A stretch of 64,000 bases of DNA from Oscillospiraceae bacterium (GTDB lineage: Bacteria; Bacillota; Clostridia; Oscillospirales; Ruminococcaceae): the NCBI GenBank assembly GCA_009778065.1, contig WRKM01000012.1, positions 25,136-89,135 on the forward strand. Direction: 5' to 3'. The notes under the pieces were generated by a model, which saw nothing but the letters and a program-made list of their open reading frames with translations, was not told the origin of the DNA and ran no database searches. Shown here one piece after another: positions 53,423-61,334 of the stretch; position 1 is the stretch's first letter; each line of letters begins with the position of its first letter. Position numbers and translations under genes: made by a program.

Positions 53423-54085
53423 ATGGACTACAGTCATGTGATTTGGGACTTCGATGGTACACTATTTGACACCTACCCGCACACGGCACAGGCTTTTTTA
53501 AATATCTTGAAAAAAGAGTATTTAGTTAATGAAAATATTATCGAAATAGAAGCTCAGATGCGTGTTTCTATGCAGTACGCCTATGATTACTATAAAGACA
53601 AGTTTGAGATAGACGACGAATTTATACAAAAATTTGAGGAATACCGCCTCATCTATGAAAACACATACGCCCTCCCTCATAATAACGCCTACTTGGTTTC
53701 GCGGTTTATCTTTGACCAAGGAAGTGCGAACTATCTCTACACTCATAGGGACAAAACCGTTATATCAATGATGCAAAAGCATGGTTTTTATGAACTTTTT
53801 AAAGATTTCGTGACCTCTGAAAATAATCTCCCGCGTAAACCCTCGCCCGACGGGTTGGTGTATCTGATAAAAAAACACGGTATGGACAAAGAACGCACGC
53901 TTTATATCGGCGACAGAGAAATAGACCTGCAATGCGCAAAGGCGGCGGGTGTAAAATTCTGTTTGTTCAGCGAAGACGTTAACAGAACCCTCAACAGTAA
54001 AAACGAAGGCGTGGACTTCTTCGTACAGAATTTCAGCGATTTATACTATGTATTAAACGCAACCCTTTCAACAAAAAAATCATAA
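53423..54085 (+). CDS. HAD-superfamily hydrolase
   Basis: This 220-residue phosphatase-like enzyme has HAD motif I DFDGTLFDTYPHT (about residues 9-21), a helical cap domain, RKPSPDGL as the Lys motif III and YIGDREIDLQCAKAAG as motif IV. It resembles phosphoglycolate phosphatase-type enzymes; the substrate is not known. An AGGAGA site precedes the ATG, 13 bp after the membrane protein gene. Confidence 0.88.
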   Translation: MDYSHVIWDFDGTLFDTYPHTAQAFLNILKKEYLVNENIIEIEAQMRVSMQYAYDYYKDKFEIDDEFIQKFEEYRLIYENTYALPHNNAYLVSRFIFDQGSANYLYTHRDKTVISMMQKHGFYELFKDFVTSENNLPRKPSPDGLVYLIKKHGMDKERTLYIGDREIDLQCAKAAGVKFCLFSEDVNRTLNSKNEGVDFFVQNFSDLYYVLNATLSTKKS

Positions 54086-54114
54086 AAAGTAATAAGTAAA
54101 AAGGGATGAGATAA

Positions 54115-54774
54115 TTGGAAGGTTTCGAGATTTTTGAAATAGGCGATTTAAAATTATTCGTCAGCAGAACCCACCGTTTCGGGACGGACGCGGTAGAATT
54201 AGCCGATTTTACCGAGCCGAAAAACGGGCAAGTCATATGCGACCTTTGCACCGGTTGCGGTATTATTCCTTTTTTATTAATTAGTAAAAGCGGCTCTGCA
54301 TGTTCCAATAAGATTTATGCCTTAGATATTGACCCGGAGGCTATGGGCTTGCTTCGGGACAGCATAAAAGCTAATTCGCTCGAAAAACTGATTTTCCCCG
54401 TACACGAAGACCTTAAGAATATAACCTCGCTCCCTGTGGGCAGTATGGATTTAGTAACTGTAAATCCGCCCTATTATAAAGCCGATGACGGATTTAAACG
54501 TGAAAACGGCGGCAATGCGCGTCACGAACTTCTCTGCCGGCTTGATGACGTAACGGGCGCGGCGGCGCGGCTTTTAAAATACGGCGGAAGACTTAAAATG
54601 TGTCACATACCCGAACGGCTGACAGACGTGGTTTGTTCGCTCCGCAAGCATAATTTAGAGCCGAAAATAATAAAATTTATCGCACATGGCGAGAACCAAC
54701 CGCGCCTTATGCTCATTGACGCAAAAAAAGGCGGTAAACCGAAAGTAAAAATACAGTTGACAATTAACACCTAA
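54115..54774 (+). CDS. trmN6: tRNA1(Val) (adenine37-N6)-methyltransferase
   Basis: This 219-residue SAM-dependent enzyme (YfiC family) modifies A37 of tRNA-Val. It has the SAM motif DLCTGCGIIPFLL near residue 43 and NPPYYK (about 119-124), typical of N6-adenine methyltransferases. The start is TTG with an AAGGGATGAG region upstream. It precedes the S4 protein and recF. Confidence 0.9.
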   Translation: MEGFEIFEIGDLKLFVSRTHRFGTDAVELADFTEPKNGQVICDLCTGCGIIPFLLISKSGSACSNKIYALDIDPEAMGLLRDSIKANSLEKLIFPVHEDLKNITSLPVGSMDLVTVNPPYYKADDGFKRENGGNARHELLCRLDDVTGAAARLLKYGGRLKMCHIPERLTDVVCSLRKHNLEPKIIKFIAHGENQPRLMLIDAKKGGKPKVKIQLTINT

Positions 54775-54803
54775 CAGTGTAGAATTAATGTAAGGATTCC
54801 GTT

Positions 54804-55046
54804 ATGCAAAAAACGCAAGAAATTTACATCTCCCCTCCTTTTATAAAACTCGAACAATTTCTCAAATTCGCCTCGCTTGCTTCTACGGGCGGCGAAGCAA
54901 AATTGTTAATCCAAAACGGGTATGTCTGTGTCAACGGCGAGGTCTGCAAACTCAGAGGAAAGAAGCTTTTCGGCGGCGAGGAAATATCGCTCGGAGCTGA
55001 AATTTACAGGTGTGTGAAAAGTGATTATCAAAGGAATAAAAGTTGA
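54804..55046 (+). CDS. S4-domain RNA-binding protein (YaaA type)
   Basis: This 80-residue protein is a single S4 domain: IKLEQFLKFASLASTGGEAKLLIQNGYVCVNGEVCKLRGKKL. It is the YaaA-type protein found between dnaN and recF in most Firmicutes. It overlaps recF by 26 bp, so it is translated together with it. Here the preceding gene is trmN6 rather than dnaN. Confidence 0.9.
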   Translation: MQKTQEIYISPPFIKLEQFLKFASLASTGGEAKLLIQNGYVCVNGEVCKLRGKKLFGGEEISLGAEIYRCVKSDYQRNKS

Positions 55047-56205
55047 AAATTTCCGTAATATAAAACAAACCGAGCTTGAATTTTGCGAGGGTACTAATAT
55101 ATTCTACGGAAATAACGCGCAAGGCAAGACAAACATGCTTGAAGCTATATCACTTTGTCTCGGAAAAGGCTTTCGCCGCACCCGAACGGCTTCGTTCGTG
55201 CCTTTTCACGATGAGGGCGATATTCCCGAAGACACACTTTTAACGCTCACTTTTGAAGCCGACAACGCCATAGGTAAGGATAACATAATCCATTACAGGA
55301 TTACGAACGGACGGGCGAGCATCGAGATGAACGGTATGTCGCTCAAAAGTGCCGCCGACTTATATGGCGAGCTTCGTCATGTCGTTTTCGCGCCTGAACA
55401 CCTTATGCTCGTAAAGGGAGCGGCTGAACTCCGCCGTTATTATATCGACAATATCGCCCTAATGCAACACAAAACCCATAAACGCGCTGTCGCGGACTAC
55501 ACCGCCGCATTGAAACAGCTCGCCGCTTTAAATAACGAGATTGTCATGTCTCCCGATACCGTGAAAAACACCCGCGACATGATTGGAATATGGAGTGATA
55601 TACTCATAAGGCAAGGTATTAACCTTACATACGGACGGCTTAAATACTTTGAGTTACTGCGAAGCACAGCGATGAAACTTTATGACGAACTGACCGTCGG
55701 CAGGGAAGAACTCGGCGCGATGTACCGAAGTAACGTCTTCGGGGATATTGAGGGCAGTCTTCCCGACTTCTCCGACAAGGACGGACTCTACAGGTGTTAC
55801 GTGGAAATGCTCAACAAGTATCAGGTCTACGGTCAGCGTGCGGCTGAATTTCGCGTGCGTGTAGGTGCGCATAAGGACGACATAGCGTTTTTTATAAACG
55901 GCGCAAACGCCAAAGAGTTCGGCTCACAAGGGCAAATAAAAAGCATATCGCTTATTTTAAAGCTCGCGGAAGCAGAAATTATCAGAACCCATAACAGAGA
56001 AACCCCTGTTATTCTGCTTGACGAGGTTTTAGGCGAACTCGATGCAAAACGGCGCGATTATGTAATAAACAGGCTGAACCGTTCACAGGTATTTCTCACC
56101 GCCTGCGATTTCGGTGAATTTGACAGTTCGGAGGCTACTCGTGCTTGGCTCGTTAAAAACGGTAAATTTCATCCATCTGGGGGGGGACGTTTCAGTCTAC
56201 TGTAA
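55021..56205 (+). CDS. recF: DNA replication and repair protein RecF
   Basis: This 394-residue ABC-type ATPase loads RecA with RecO and RecR. It has Walker A GNNAQGKTN near residue 31, the signature region GSQGQIKSISLILKLAEAE and Walker B ILLDEVLGELD. It starts with GTG. Its last codons extend through an eight-G run and overlap the next gene by 65 bp; the usual family end would be around VKNGKF, so the last dozen residues are probably an additional tail. Confidence 0.94.
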   Translation: MIIKGIKVENFRNIKQTELEFCEGTNIFYGNNAQGKTNMLEAISLCLGKGFRRTRTASFVPFHDEGDIPEDTLLTLTFEADNAIGKDNIIHYRITNGRASIEMNGMSLKSAADLYGELRHVVFAPEHLMLVKGAAELRRYYIDNIALMQHKTHKRAVADYTAALKQLAALNNEIVMSPDTVKNTRDMIGIWSDILIRQGINLTYGRLKYFELLRSTAMKLYDELTVGREELGAMYRSNVFGDIEGSLPDFSDKDGLYRCYVEMLNKYQVYGQRAAEFRVRVGAHKDDIAFFINGANAKEFGSQGQIKSISLILKLAEAEIIRTHNRETPVILLDEVLGELDAKRRDYVINRLNRSQVFLTACDFGEFDSSEATRAWLVKNGKFHPSGGGRFSLL

Positions 56206-56407
56206 CGACCTCATCGGGGTTTTCGACCTTGAGCGAACCTCTGTTAATCCTTCGGTCAACAGTTTTCTTGCCGCCGCGCAAAAAAGCGGCGGTATTTATT
56301 ACTGCTCCCTTGACATGCCGAAAAGCTTTGTTGTGACGGGCGACACTGTATATGTGACTAATGTGGCGGCAGGGACAATTAAAAAGAGGGTAGGTCATGG
56401 TTTTTAA
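56141..56407 (+). CDS. remB: DUF370 / RemB-like extracellular matrix regulatory protein
   Basis: This 88-residue protein contains the DUF370 core FIHLGGDVSVYCNDLIGVFDLE, with SKSFVVTGD-type and VYVTNVAAGTIKKR segments, as in RemB (YaaB), which lies after recF in Bacillus. No ATG precedes FIHLGGD; the best start is GTG at 56141, with a CGGAGG site 6 bases upstream, giving a short N-terminal extension. It overlaps recF by 65 bp. A terminator follows. Confidence 0.8.
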   Translation: MLGSLKTVNFIHLGGDVSVYCNDLIGVFDLERTSVNPSVNSFLAAAQKSGGIYYCSLDMPKSFVVTGDTVYVTNVAAGTIKKRVGHGF

Positions 56408-56441
56408 ACAAGTACGAAAAATTTACGAAATTAATTGGAAA

Positions 56442-56470
56442 CCCCACCCGCAATAGGGTGGGATTGTTTT
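56442..56470. terminator. Bidirectional terminator after remB
   Basis: CCCACCC and GGGTGGG arms with a 6-base loop are followed by ATTGTTTTA on the plus strand and by a T-containing stretch on the minus strand. It separates remB from the convergent toxin-antitoxin pair. Confidence 0.8.
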
Positions 56471-56473
56471 AGA

Positions 56474-56710
56474 CTATATTACTTGAACCCTGCTCGGTGG
56501 TGTATAATCCATTTTTGCGGCTTGTTCAAATAATTCTTGTGGGGTTAAATCTTCCCACAGGTTTTCACGCCATTTCGTATAATCAAAATTATTTCTGCCA
56601 AGGGTAGTTATGAAAATTTCGGATTCAATTACACCGAGGTTTTCTCTCAACAGCTTAATTCCCGCACTTATTATTGCGGAAGTTTGAACATCACGAACAT
56701 CATTATACAT
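56474..56710 (-). CDS. Candidate antitoxin paired with PIN toxin
   Basis: This 78-residue protein is the second gene of a PIN-domain pair and overlaps the toxin gene by 8 bp. It has an N-terminal helix (DVQTSAIISAGIKLLRENL) followed by a WRENLWEDLTPQELFEQAAKM segment. I know no exact family name; small downstream partners of this size commonly go with PIN proteins of this type. The toxin-first gene order is less usual but known. Confidence 0.7.
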   Translation of the reverse strand: MYNDVRDVQTSAIISAGIKLLRENLGVIESEIFITTLGRNNFDYTKWRENLWEDLTPQELFEQAAKMDYTPPSRVQVI

Positions 56711-57161
56711 TATAATCTCCCCTCCATGTTTTTACAAAATCAATCGGGTTCATCATTTTTATGCGACTATCTTTATATTTGAGTAATCGCTTGTCTGTAG
56801 AAATTAAATAATCGCACCCCGAAATGATTGCACAGGCAGTATGCGAAGCATCTTTTAGTTTTACTCCTGTTTCTATAATTTCTATCGTCAAGGCATTTGC
56901 GATTTTATATTGAGCCTTGTCAAGATAGTGTTTCGCATGATTCTCAATAAATTCCATAACCGAATTACGAATTTCTTCAAAAGGACAATCCCTAAGCTCT
57001 TTAATCGTCATCAAAGAATAAACTAATTCCACAGAATTAAATCTCACAAGTGATTGAATGAACATTTTTGCTTTTGTTTCTCTATAAATCTCAATATCGT
57101 TTTGGTTATCAAATGGTCTGCCATAACAACAGTTATCTAAATAAATTTTCAACTTATCCAT
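56703..57161 (-). CDS. PIN-domain protein, probable RNase toxin
   Basis: This 152-residue protein has a PIN-like fold: YLDNCCYGRPFDNQ at the N-terminus with the first acidic residue, VKLKDASHTACAIISGCDYLISTDKRLL in the middle with further acidic residues, and NPIDFV near the end. PIN domains are metal-dependent RNases, and with the adjacent small gene this looks like a toxin-antitoxin pair. A TTGACA-17-TATAAT promoter precedes it. The target RNA is unknown. Confidence 0.8.
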   Translation of the reverse strand: MDKLKIYLDNCCYGRPFDNQNDIEIYRETKAKMFIQSLVRFNSVELVYSLMTIKELRDCPFEEIRNSVMEFIENHAKHYLDKAQYKIANALTIEIIETGVKLKDASHTACAIISGCDYLISTDKRLLKYKDSRIKMMNPIDFVKTWRGDYNV

Positions 57162-57198
57162 TCAAGGCGTATCCTTTCGAGTACAACTATCTTTTATG

Positions 57199-57227
57199 AT
57201 TATAGCACAATTTAACGCAGTTGTCAA
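57199..57227 (-). promoter_or_regulatory. Promoter of the PIN toxin-antitoxin pair
   Basis: On the minus strand TTGACA (57222-57227) and TATAAT (57199-57204) are exactly 17 bases apart, a consensus promoter just upstream of the PIN gene. Confidence 0.8.
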
Positions 57228-57228
57228 T

Positions 57229-57949
<721 letters not shown>

Positions 57950-57970
57950 ACTATAAAAAAGCCCCCCTAA

Positions 57971-58002
57971 AGCTTCCCCGAAATCGCGAAGCTTCGGAAG
58001 CT
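57971..58002 (+). terminator. Hairpin after the serine recombinase
   Basis: AGCTTCC pairs with GGAAGCT, with CGAA/TTCG inside, followed after a short GC stretch by TTTTAATTT. It can act as a terminator, and its symmetric sequence next to a recombinase also makes it a candidate crossover site. Confidence 0.5.
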
Positions 58003-58051
58003 GCGGCGTTTTAATTTCATACCTGCAAATCAATTTTTAGGGTTAGATTTG

Positions 58052-58080
58052 TTTACAAACACTCAGAAATATGATATAAT
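58052..58080 (+). promoter_or_regulatory. Promoter of the RhuM-family gene
   Basis: TTTACA (58052-58057) and TATAAT (58075-58080) are 17 bases apart, 35 bases upstream of the start codon. Confidence 0.75.
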
Positions 58081-58115
58081 TAGTTATGATGCAATGAAGG
58101 GAAAGGTTCAAAACG

Positions 58116-59150
58116 ATGGCTCAAAATGAAAACAAACTCACAATCCGCAACACAACCGCCGAGTTCCTGACTTTCGCCTACCAAACGGGCGGCGATGGGA
58201 TTGAAGTGCGGGTGCAAGACGGAACGGTCTGGCTTTCTCAAAAGCTGATTGCGAGCCTTTTTGATACACAGTTAGCGAACATAAATATGCACATTACGAA
58301 CATTATTACAGAAACCGAAATAGATGAAACGGCAACTATTAAGGATTTCTTAATAGTTCAAAAAGAGGGCGAACGCACGATAAATCGTAAAATCAAGCAT
58401 TATAATCTTGATATGATTATCGCTGTCGGGTATCGCGTAAATTCCGCTAAGGCGACCGAATTTCGGCGTTGGGCGACTGTCGTTCTGCGAGATTTCGCTT
58501 TGCGTGGCTATTTAATCGACAAAAAGCGTATGGAAAACGGTATGTTTTTAGATGATGATTACTTTGAACGCCTACTTGAGGAAATCCGTGAAATTCGCCT
58601 GTCTGAGCGGCGATTTTATCAGAAAATCACTGATATTTACTCGACTTCTATGGACTACGACAAATCCGCCGAGACTACAAAAACCTTTTTTGCAAAAGTG
58701 CAGAACAAGCTACATTGGGCGGTTCATCATCACACGGCGGCAGAGTTGATTTATAAACGCGCCGACAGCACGAAAGAGCATATGGGGCTTACCACATGGG
58801 AAAAAGCTCCGTCCGGGAAGATTGTAAAGAGCGATGTTTCGATTGCGAAAAATTATCTCACCGAGCAGGAAATGCAGGATTTGGAGCTGATTGTGTCGGG
58901 ATATTTGGACTTGGCTGAGGGTATGGCGCGGCGTAAAATCCCGATGACAATGGCAGATTGGGCAGAGCAGTTGGATATGGTTCTTAAAGCGAGCAAGTAC
59001 GAGATTTTAGATAACTTGGGGACAATTACTGCCGAAATTGCAAAAGCTCATGCGGAGAATGAATTTGAGAAATATCGGGTTATTCAAGACCGCTTGTTCA
59101 AGAGCGATTATGACGAGTTTTTGTCATTAAAAGATATTGGAAGAGAATAA
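58116..59150 (+). CDS. RhuM-family virulence/accessory protein
   Basis: This 344-residue protein matches the RhuM family: an N-terminal VWLSQKLIASLFDTQLANINMHITNI block (a predicted DNA-binding, antirepressor-like region), KHYNLDMIIAVGYRVNSAKATEFRRWATVVLRDFALRGY, and a C-terminal helical domain with LDLAEGMARRKIPMTMADWAEQLD. RhuM proteins were first seen in a Salmonella pathogenicity island and are common on mobile elements; their role is unknown. It has an own promoter and an AAGGGAAAGG site. Confidence 0.88.
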   Translation: MAQNENKLTIRNTTAEFLTFAYQTGGDGIEVRVQDGTVWLSQKLIASLFDTQLANINMHITNIITETEIDETATIKDFLIVQKEGERTINRKIKHYNLDMIIAVGYRVNSAKATEFRRWATVVLRDFALRGYLIDKKRMENGMFLDDDYFERLLEEIREIRLSERRFYQKITDIYSTSMDYDKSAETTKTFFAKVQNKLHWAVHHHTAAELIYKRADSTKEHMGLTTWEKAPSGKIVKSDVSIAKNYLTEQEMQDLELIVSGYLDLAEGMARRKIPMTMADWAEQLDMVLKASKYEILDNLGTITAEIAKAHAENEFEKYRVIQDRLFKSDYDEFLSLKDIGRE

Positions 59151-59185
59151 AGGCTGAAACCCGCTGTTTAATGAGGTTTAAGGAA

Positions 59186-59220
59186 AGTCGAACTATAAAA
59201 AAGTACACCTTTTTATAGTT
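59186..59220. repeat. AT-rich inverted repeat, copy 1
   Basis: AACTATAAAAA (59191-59201) and TTTTTATAGTT (59210-59220) form a perfect 11-bp stem with an 8-base loop, after AGTCG. The same element recurs at 59322. Confidence 0.75.
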
Positions 59221-59283
59221 ACCCTTTTTATGCTCTCAAAGCTAATATTTCCCAAAAAACTGTAAAAAAGTTCAAAAAAACAC

Positions 59284-59312
59284 TTGACAGCCGTAAGATT
59301 TTGGTTTATAAT
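59284..59312 (+). promoter_or_regulatory. Promoter of the J-domain operon
   Basis: A consensus TTGACA (59284-59289) and TATAAT (59307-59312) are 17 bases apart. The inverted-repeat copy 2 starts at about +3 of the predicted transcript, a position suited to an operator. Confidence 0.8.
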
Positions 59313-59321
59313 CATGAATAT

Positions 59322-59355
59322 AGTCGAACTATAAAAAGTACAATTTTTTATAATT
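59322..59355. repeat. AT-rich inverted repeat, copy 2
   Basis: AGTCG followed by AACTATAAAAA (59327-59337) and TTTTTATAATT (59345-59355) repeats the element of 59186-59220, with one mismatch in the stem. It overlaps the predicted transcription start of the promoter at 59284-59312. Confidence 0.7.
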
Positions 59356-59420
59356 ACTTTACACATTTTTACAGCTACAAATTATAATGTGGTTAGACTT
59401 AGAATATTAAAACAATTAAT

Positions 59421-59687
59421 ATGGAAGCCATAAACAGCAAAATAAGACAGCAAGTTAATTCTATTGACGATTAGCGAAAACAACAGGCAATGTACTCAAA
59501 AACGCTCTGCTCGGAACGTCCGATTGATACGCTCAAACGGCTTTATAAATCCAACGAGCTTACAAAAGAGCATATGCAGTTTGTTAAAATTATCAACGTC
59601 TACAGCGCGGAAGATTTCGACATAATCATGCACGGAGACAGTCCGCTTTCTGTTTTGTGTAGGAATATCAGTATTTATGAGGATTAA
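59421..59687 (+). pseudogene. Small ORF interrupted by an in-frame TAG
   Basis: A frame opens with ATG at 59421 and continues to 59687, but TAG at 59472-59474 stops it after 17 codons. Downstream, an ATG at 59490 could restart and make 65 residues (MYSKTLCSERPIDTLKRLYKSNELTKEH...). Residues before and after the stop read as one protein, with the TAG replacing perhaps TGG. Neither start has a good ribosome binding site. TAG ends other genes in the window, so it is a true stop here. It may be a disrupted gene or a shorter restarted one. Confidence 0.55.
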
Positions 59688-59699
59688 GCAGGTGAGAAA

Positions 59700-60803
59700 A
59701 TGGGATTATTTATATACCTTGTCGTTTTAATTTTAATAGGATATTTTATGTTAATTGTAGGCGGTATCTATCTTGCCGTTGCAGTGGGAATATTGCTCTT
59801 AACAACAACAGTGCGTATATTTTGGGAACGCATAACGATGGTAAACAGTGCTATTTTATCATTAGGGGTCGGATTTTTGCTTTTCACCACAAATTTTCAA
59901 GAAAATGAACCCGTATCTAATTTAAATTATTTCAACCTACCTGCGATTCACCCTGTTTTTTGCATTTTAGCCGCAGTAGGCGTTTTTGTTTTAACTCATT
60001 TTTTACAGCAGACAAAAATAGGATTTTGGGTTTTTGCTGTACTAATGTCAGTAGCGGGGGCGATTCTTGTGGCGACAATTGTACATGAGTTAACCAATGA
60101 TATAATCTGGTCTGTATCGGCGGGTGCTTGTACTGTGGCTTTATGCATTGTTGCACATTTGAGAGCGAGAAAAATCAATAATTACGGCTATATTGAGAAT
60201 GATTTTAGTCCCGCTAAAGAGAGAATGTTCAATCAAACCGATGAATATTCTAAAACAGTACAAGTAGAAAAAGATGAGAATGAAAGACGACAACAAGAAT
60301 TCAATGACAGGGTTGACCAAATCATCAAGAAGCGTAAACAGTCAGCCGAAAGCTTACAAGCCGTTTTTGATGTTGTACATAAAATGTTTCAAGATGATAA
60401 AATTAACTGTTTGGAAAATACTTTTTTTAAAGATTTGGCAACTGAATACAATATTTTAATTGAACTAACGGATAGTTTTATTAAACAAATGGAAAATGCC
60501 GACAACGCTTTTGAGCAAAATAAAATGCTTGACATCATAGATAAAAAAGTTGATTTGGCTGATAACTATTACAAAAAAGCGCAGAATAAACTCAACGAAA
60601 TATTTATTAATCAAAAAGAAAACAAAGATGCAAAAACAAATACTTTTAATTTGTTTGACGGTTGCGACACAATCGAGAAATTAAAAAAACGCTATAAAGC
60701 GTTATCAAAAGCCTATCATCCCGATACCGAAGTAGGAGATACGATTCTAATGCAACAATTGAATAACGAATATGAGCGGTTGGAAAAGGAAATGATGAGT
60801 TGA
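59700..60803 (+). CDS. Membrane-anchored C-terminal J-domain protein
   Basis: This 367-residue protein has about four membrane helices in the first 160 residues, a charged coiled-coil region (about 180-300) and a J domain at its C-terminus with the HPD tripeptide in KALSKAYHPDTEVGD near residue 342. J domains activate DnaK (Hsp70) ATPase, so the protein may recruit the chaperone to the membrane. Such inverted layout, J domain last, is less common. It has an AGGTGAGAAA site and follows the interrupted ORF by 12 bp. The partner substrate is unknown. Confidence 0.8.
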   Translation: MGLFIYLVVLILIGYFMLIVGGIYLAVAVGILLLTTTVRIFWERITMVNSAILSLGVGFLLFTTNFQENEPVSNLNYFNLPAIHPVFCILAAVGVFVLTHFLQQTKIGFWVFAVLMSVAGAILVATIVHELTNDIIWSVSAGACTVALCIVAHLRARKINNYGYIENDFSPAKERMFNQTDEYSKTVQVEKDENERRQQEFNDRVDQIIKKRKQSAESLQAVFDVVHKMFQDDKINCLENTFFKDLATEYNILIELTDSFIKQMENADNAFEQNKMLDIIDKKVDLADNYYKKAQNKLNEIFINQKENKDAKTNTFNLFDGCDTIEKLKKRYKALSKAYHPDTEVGDTILMQQLNNEYERLEKEMMS

Positions 60804-60852
60804 AATTTCGACTGTGACAGCGAATAATAAAGAGTAAAATGTCAAATTAGAC

Positions 60853-60895
60853 AATCTTGCACAAAGAAATTAGAAGACCTTTGTGCAAGATTTTG
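60853..60895 (+). terminator. Terminator after the J-domain gene
   Basis: A perfect 14-bp stem, AATCTTGCACAAAG (60853-60866) with its complement (60879-60892), is followed by TTGATT. It should end the J-domain transcript and could also serve the converging 41-residue gene. Confidence 0.75.
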
Positions 60896-60939
60896 ATTCC
60901 TAATATGACAAACTACGGTGTCCTGAATAAATCCCGAAT

Positions 60940-61065
60940 TCATGCCTTCAAATCCTTAAATAATAAATCGAGATTATTATAGCCTTCCACGTTAGGGTCG
61001 AGAGCAATTCTCTCGGCTTCCAACATCGCCGCAAGAGTTTCCTTATTATATGGAGTAGTGTTCAT
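60940..61065 (-). CDS. Orphan RelB/DinJ-like C-terminal peptide
   Basis: This 41-residue ORF has an AAGGAG site 9 bases before its ATG at 61065 and a consensus promoter. The sequence EAERIALDPNVEGYNNLDLLFKDLK matches the toxin-wrapping C-terminal part of RelB/DinJ antitoxins (EAERIAxDPxVxGYxxLDxLFxDL), but the DNA-binding half is missing. No toxin gene follows it. It may be a remnant, or a free-standing inhibitor of a toxin encoded elsewhere. Confidence 0.6.
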   Translation of the reverse strand: MNTTPYNKETLAAMLEAERIALDPNVEGYNNLDLLFKDLKA

Positions 61066-61098
61066 TGGTTTACGCTCCTTTCAATGCTTTGTATATAT

Positions 61099-61127
61099 AT
61101 TATACTGCGCAGAATAGGTGTTGTCAA
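61099..61127 (-). promoter_or_regulatory. Promoter of the 41-residue gene
   Basis: On the minus strand TTGACA (61122-61127) and TATAAT (61099-61104) are 17 bases apart; the spacer contains the palindrome CTGCGCAG. Confidence 0.75.
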
Positions 61128-61228
61128 TACATTTATGTGATATAAGTAAGTGTGCCAAATGAAAAGGCGGTTCTACTATACCCACAGATTTTATTTATAC
61201 AGATTTGCATTTTCTATATTTTTATAAT

Positions 61229-61334
61229 TTAATTTTCTAAATGTTCATGAATCAATTTTTTAATTGTATTTTGAGCGTCTTGCAACTACAGAATTCAGCA
61301 AGTCTAAAAAATCTTTTGGGAAAAGAACATTCAT
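61229..61334 (-). pseudogene. Remnant of a nucleotidyltransferase-like gene
   Basis: An ATG overlapping the methylase stop (ATGA) opens a frame of 24 codons (MNVLFPKDFLDLLNS..., stop at 61260). In another frame a protein-like end (DAQNTIKKLIHEHLEN) runs to a stop at 61229. The first part resembles the N-terminus of MNT/AbiEii-type nucleotidyltransferases (FxxFLxLLNxxxVEYL). An internal deletion or frameshift that left only the ends fits; the assignment is tentative. Confidence 0.4.

Noticed and set aside
59472..59474. Use of TAG as a sense codon in this organism
   Set aside because: Several clear genes in the window end at TAG, including the surface-protein gene and the DUF3892 gene, without conserved readthrough.
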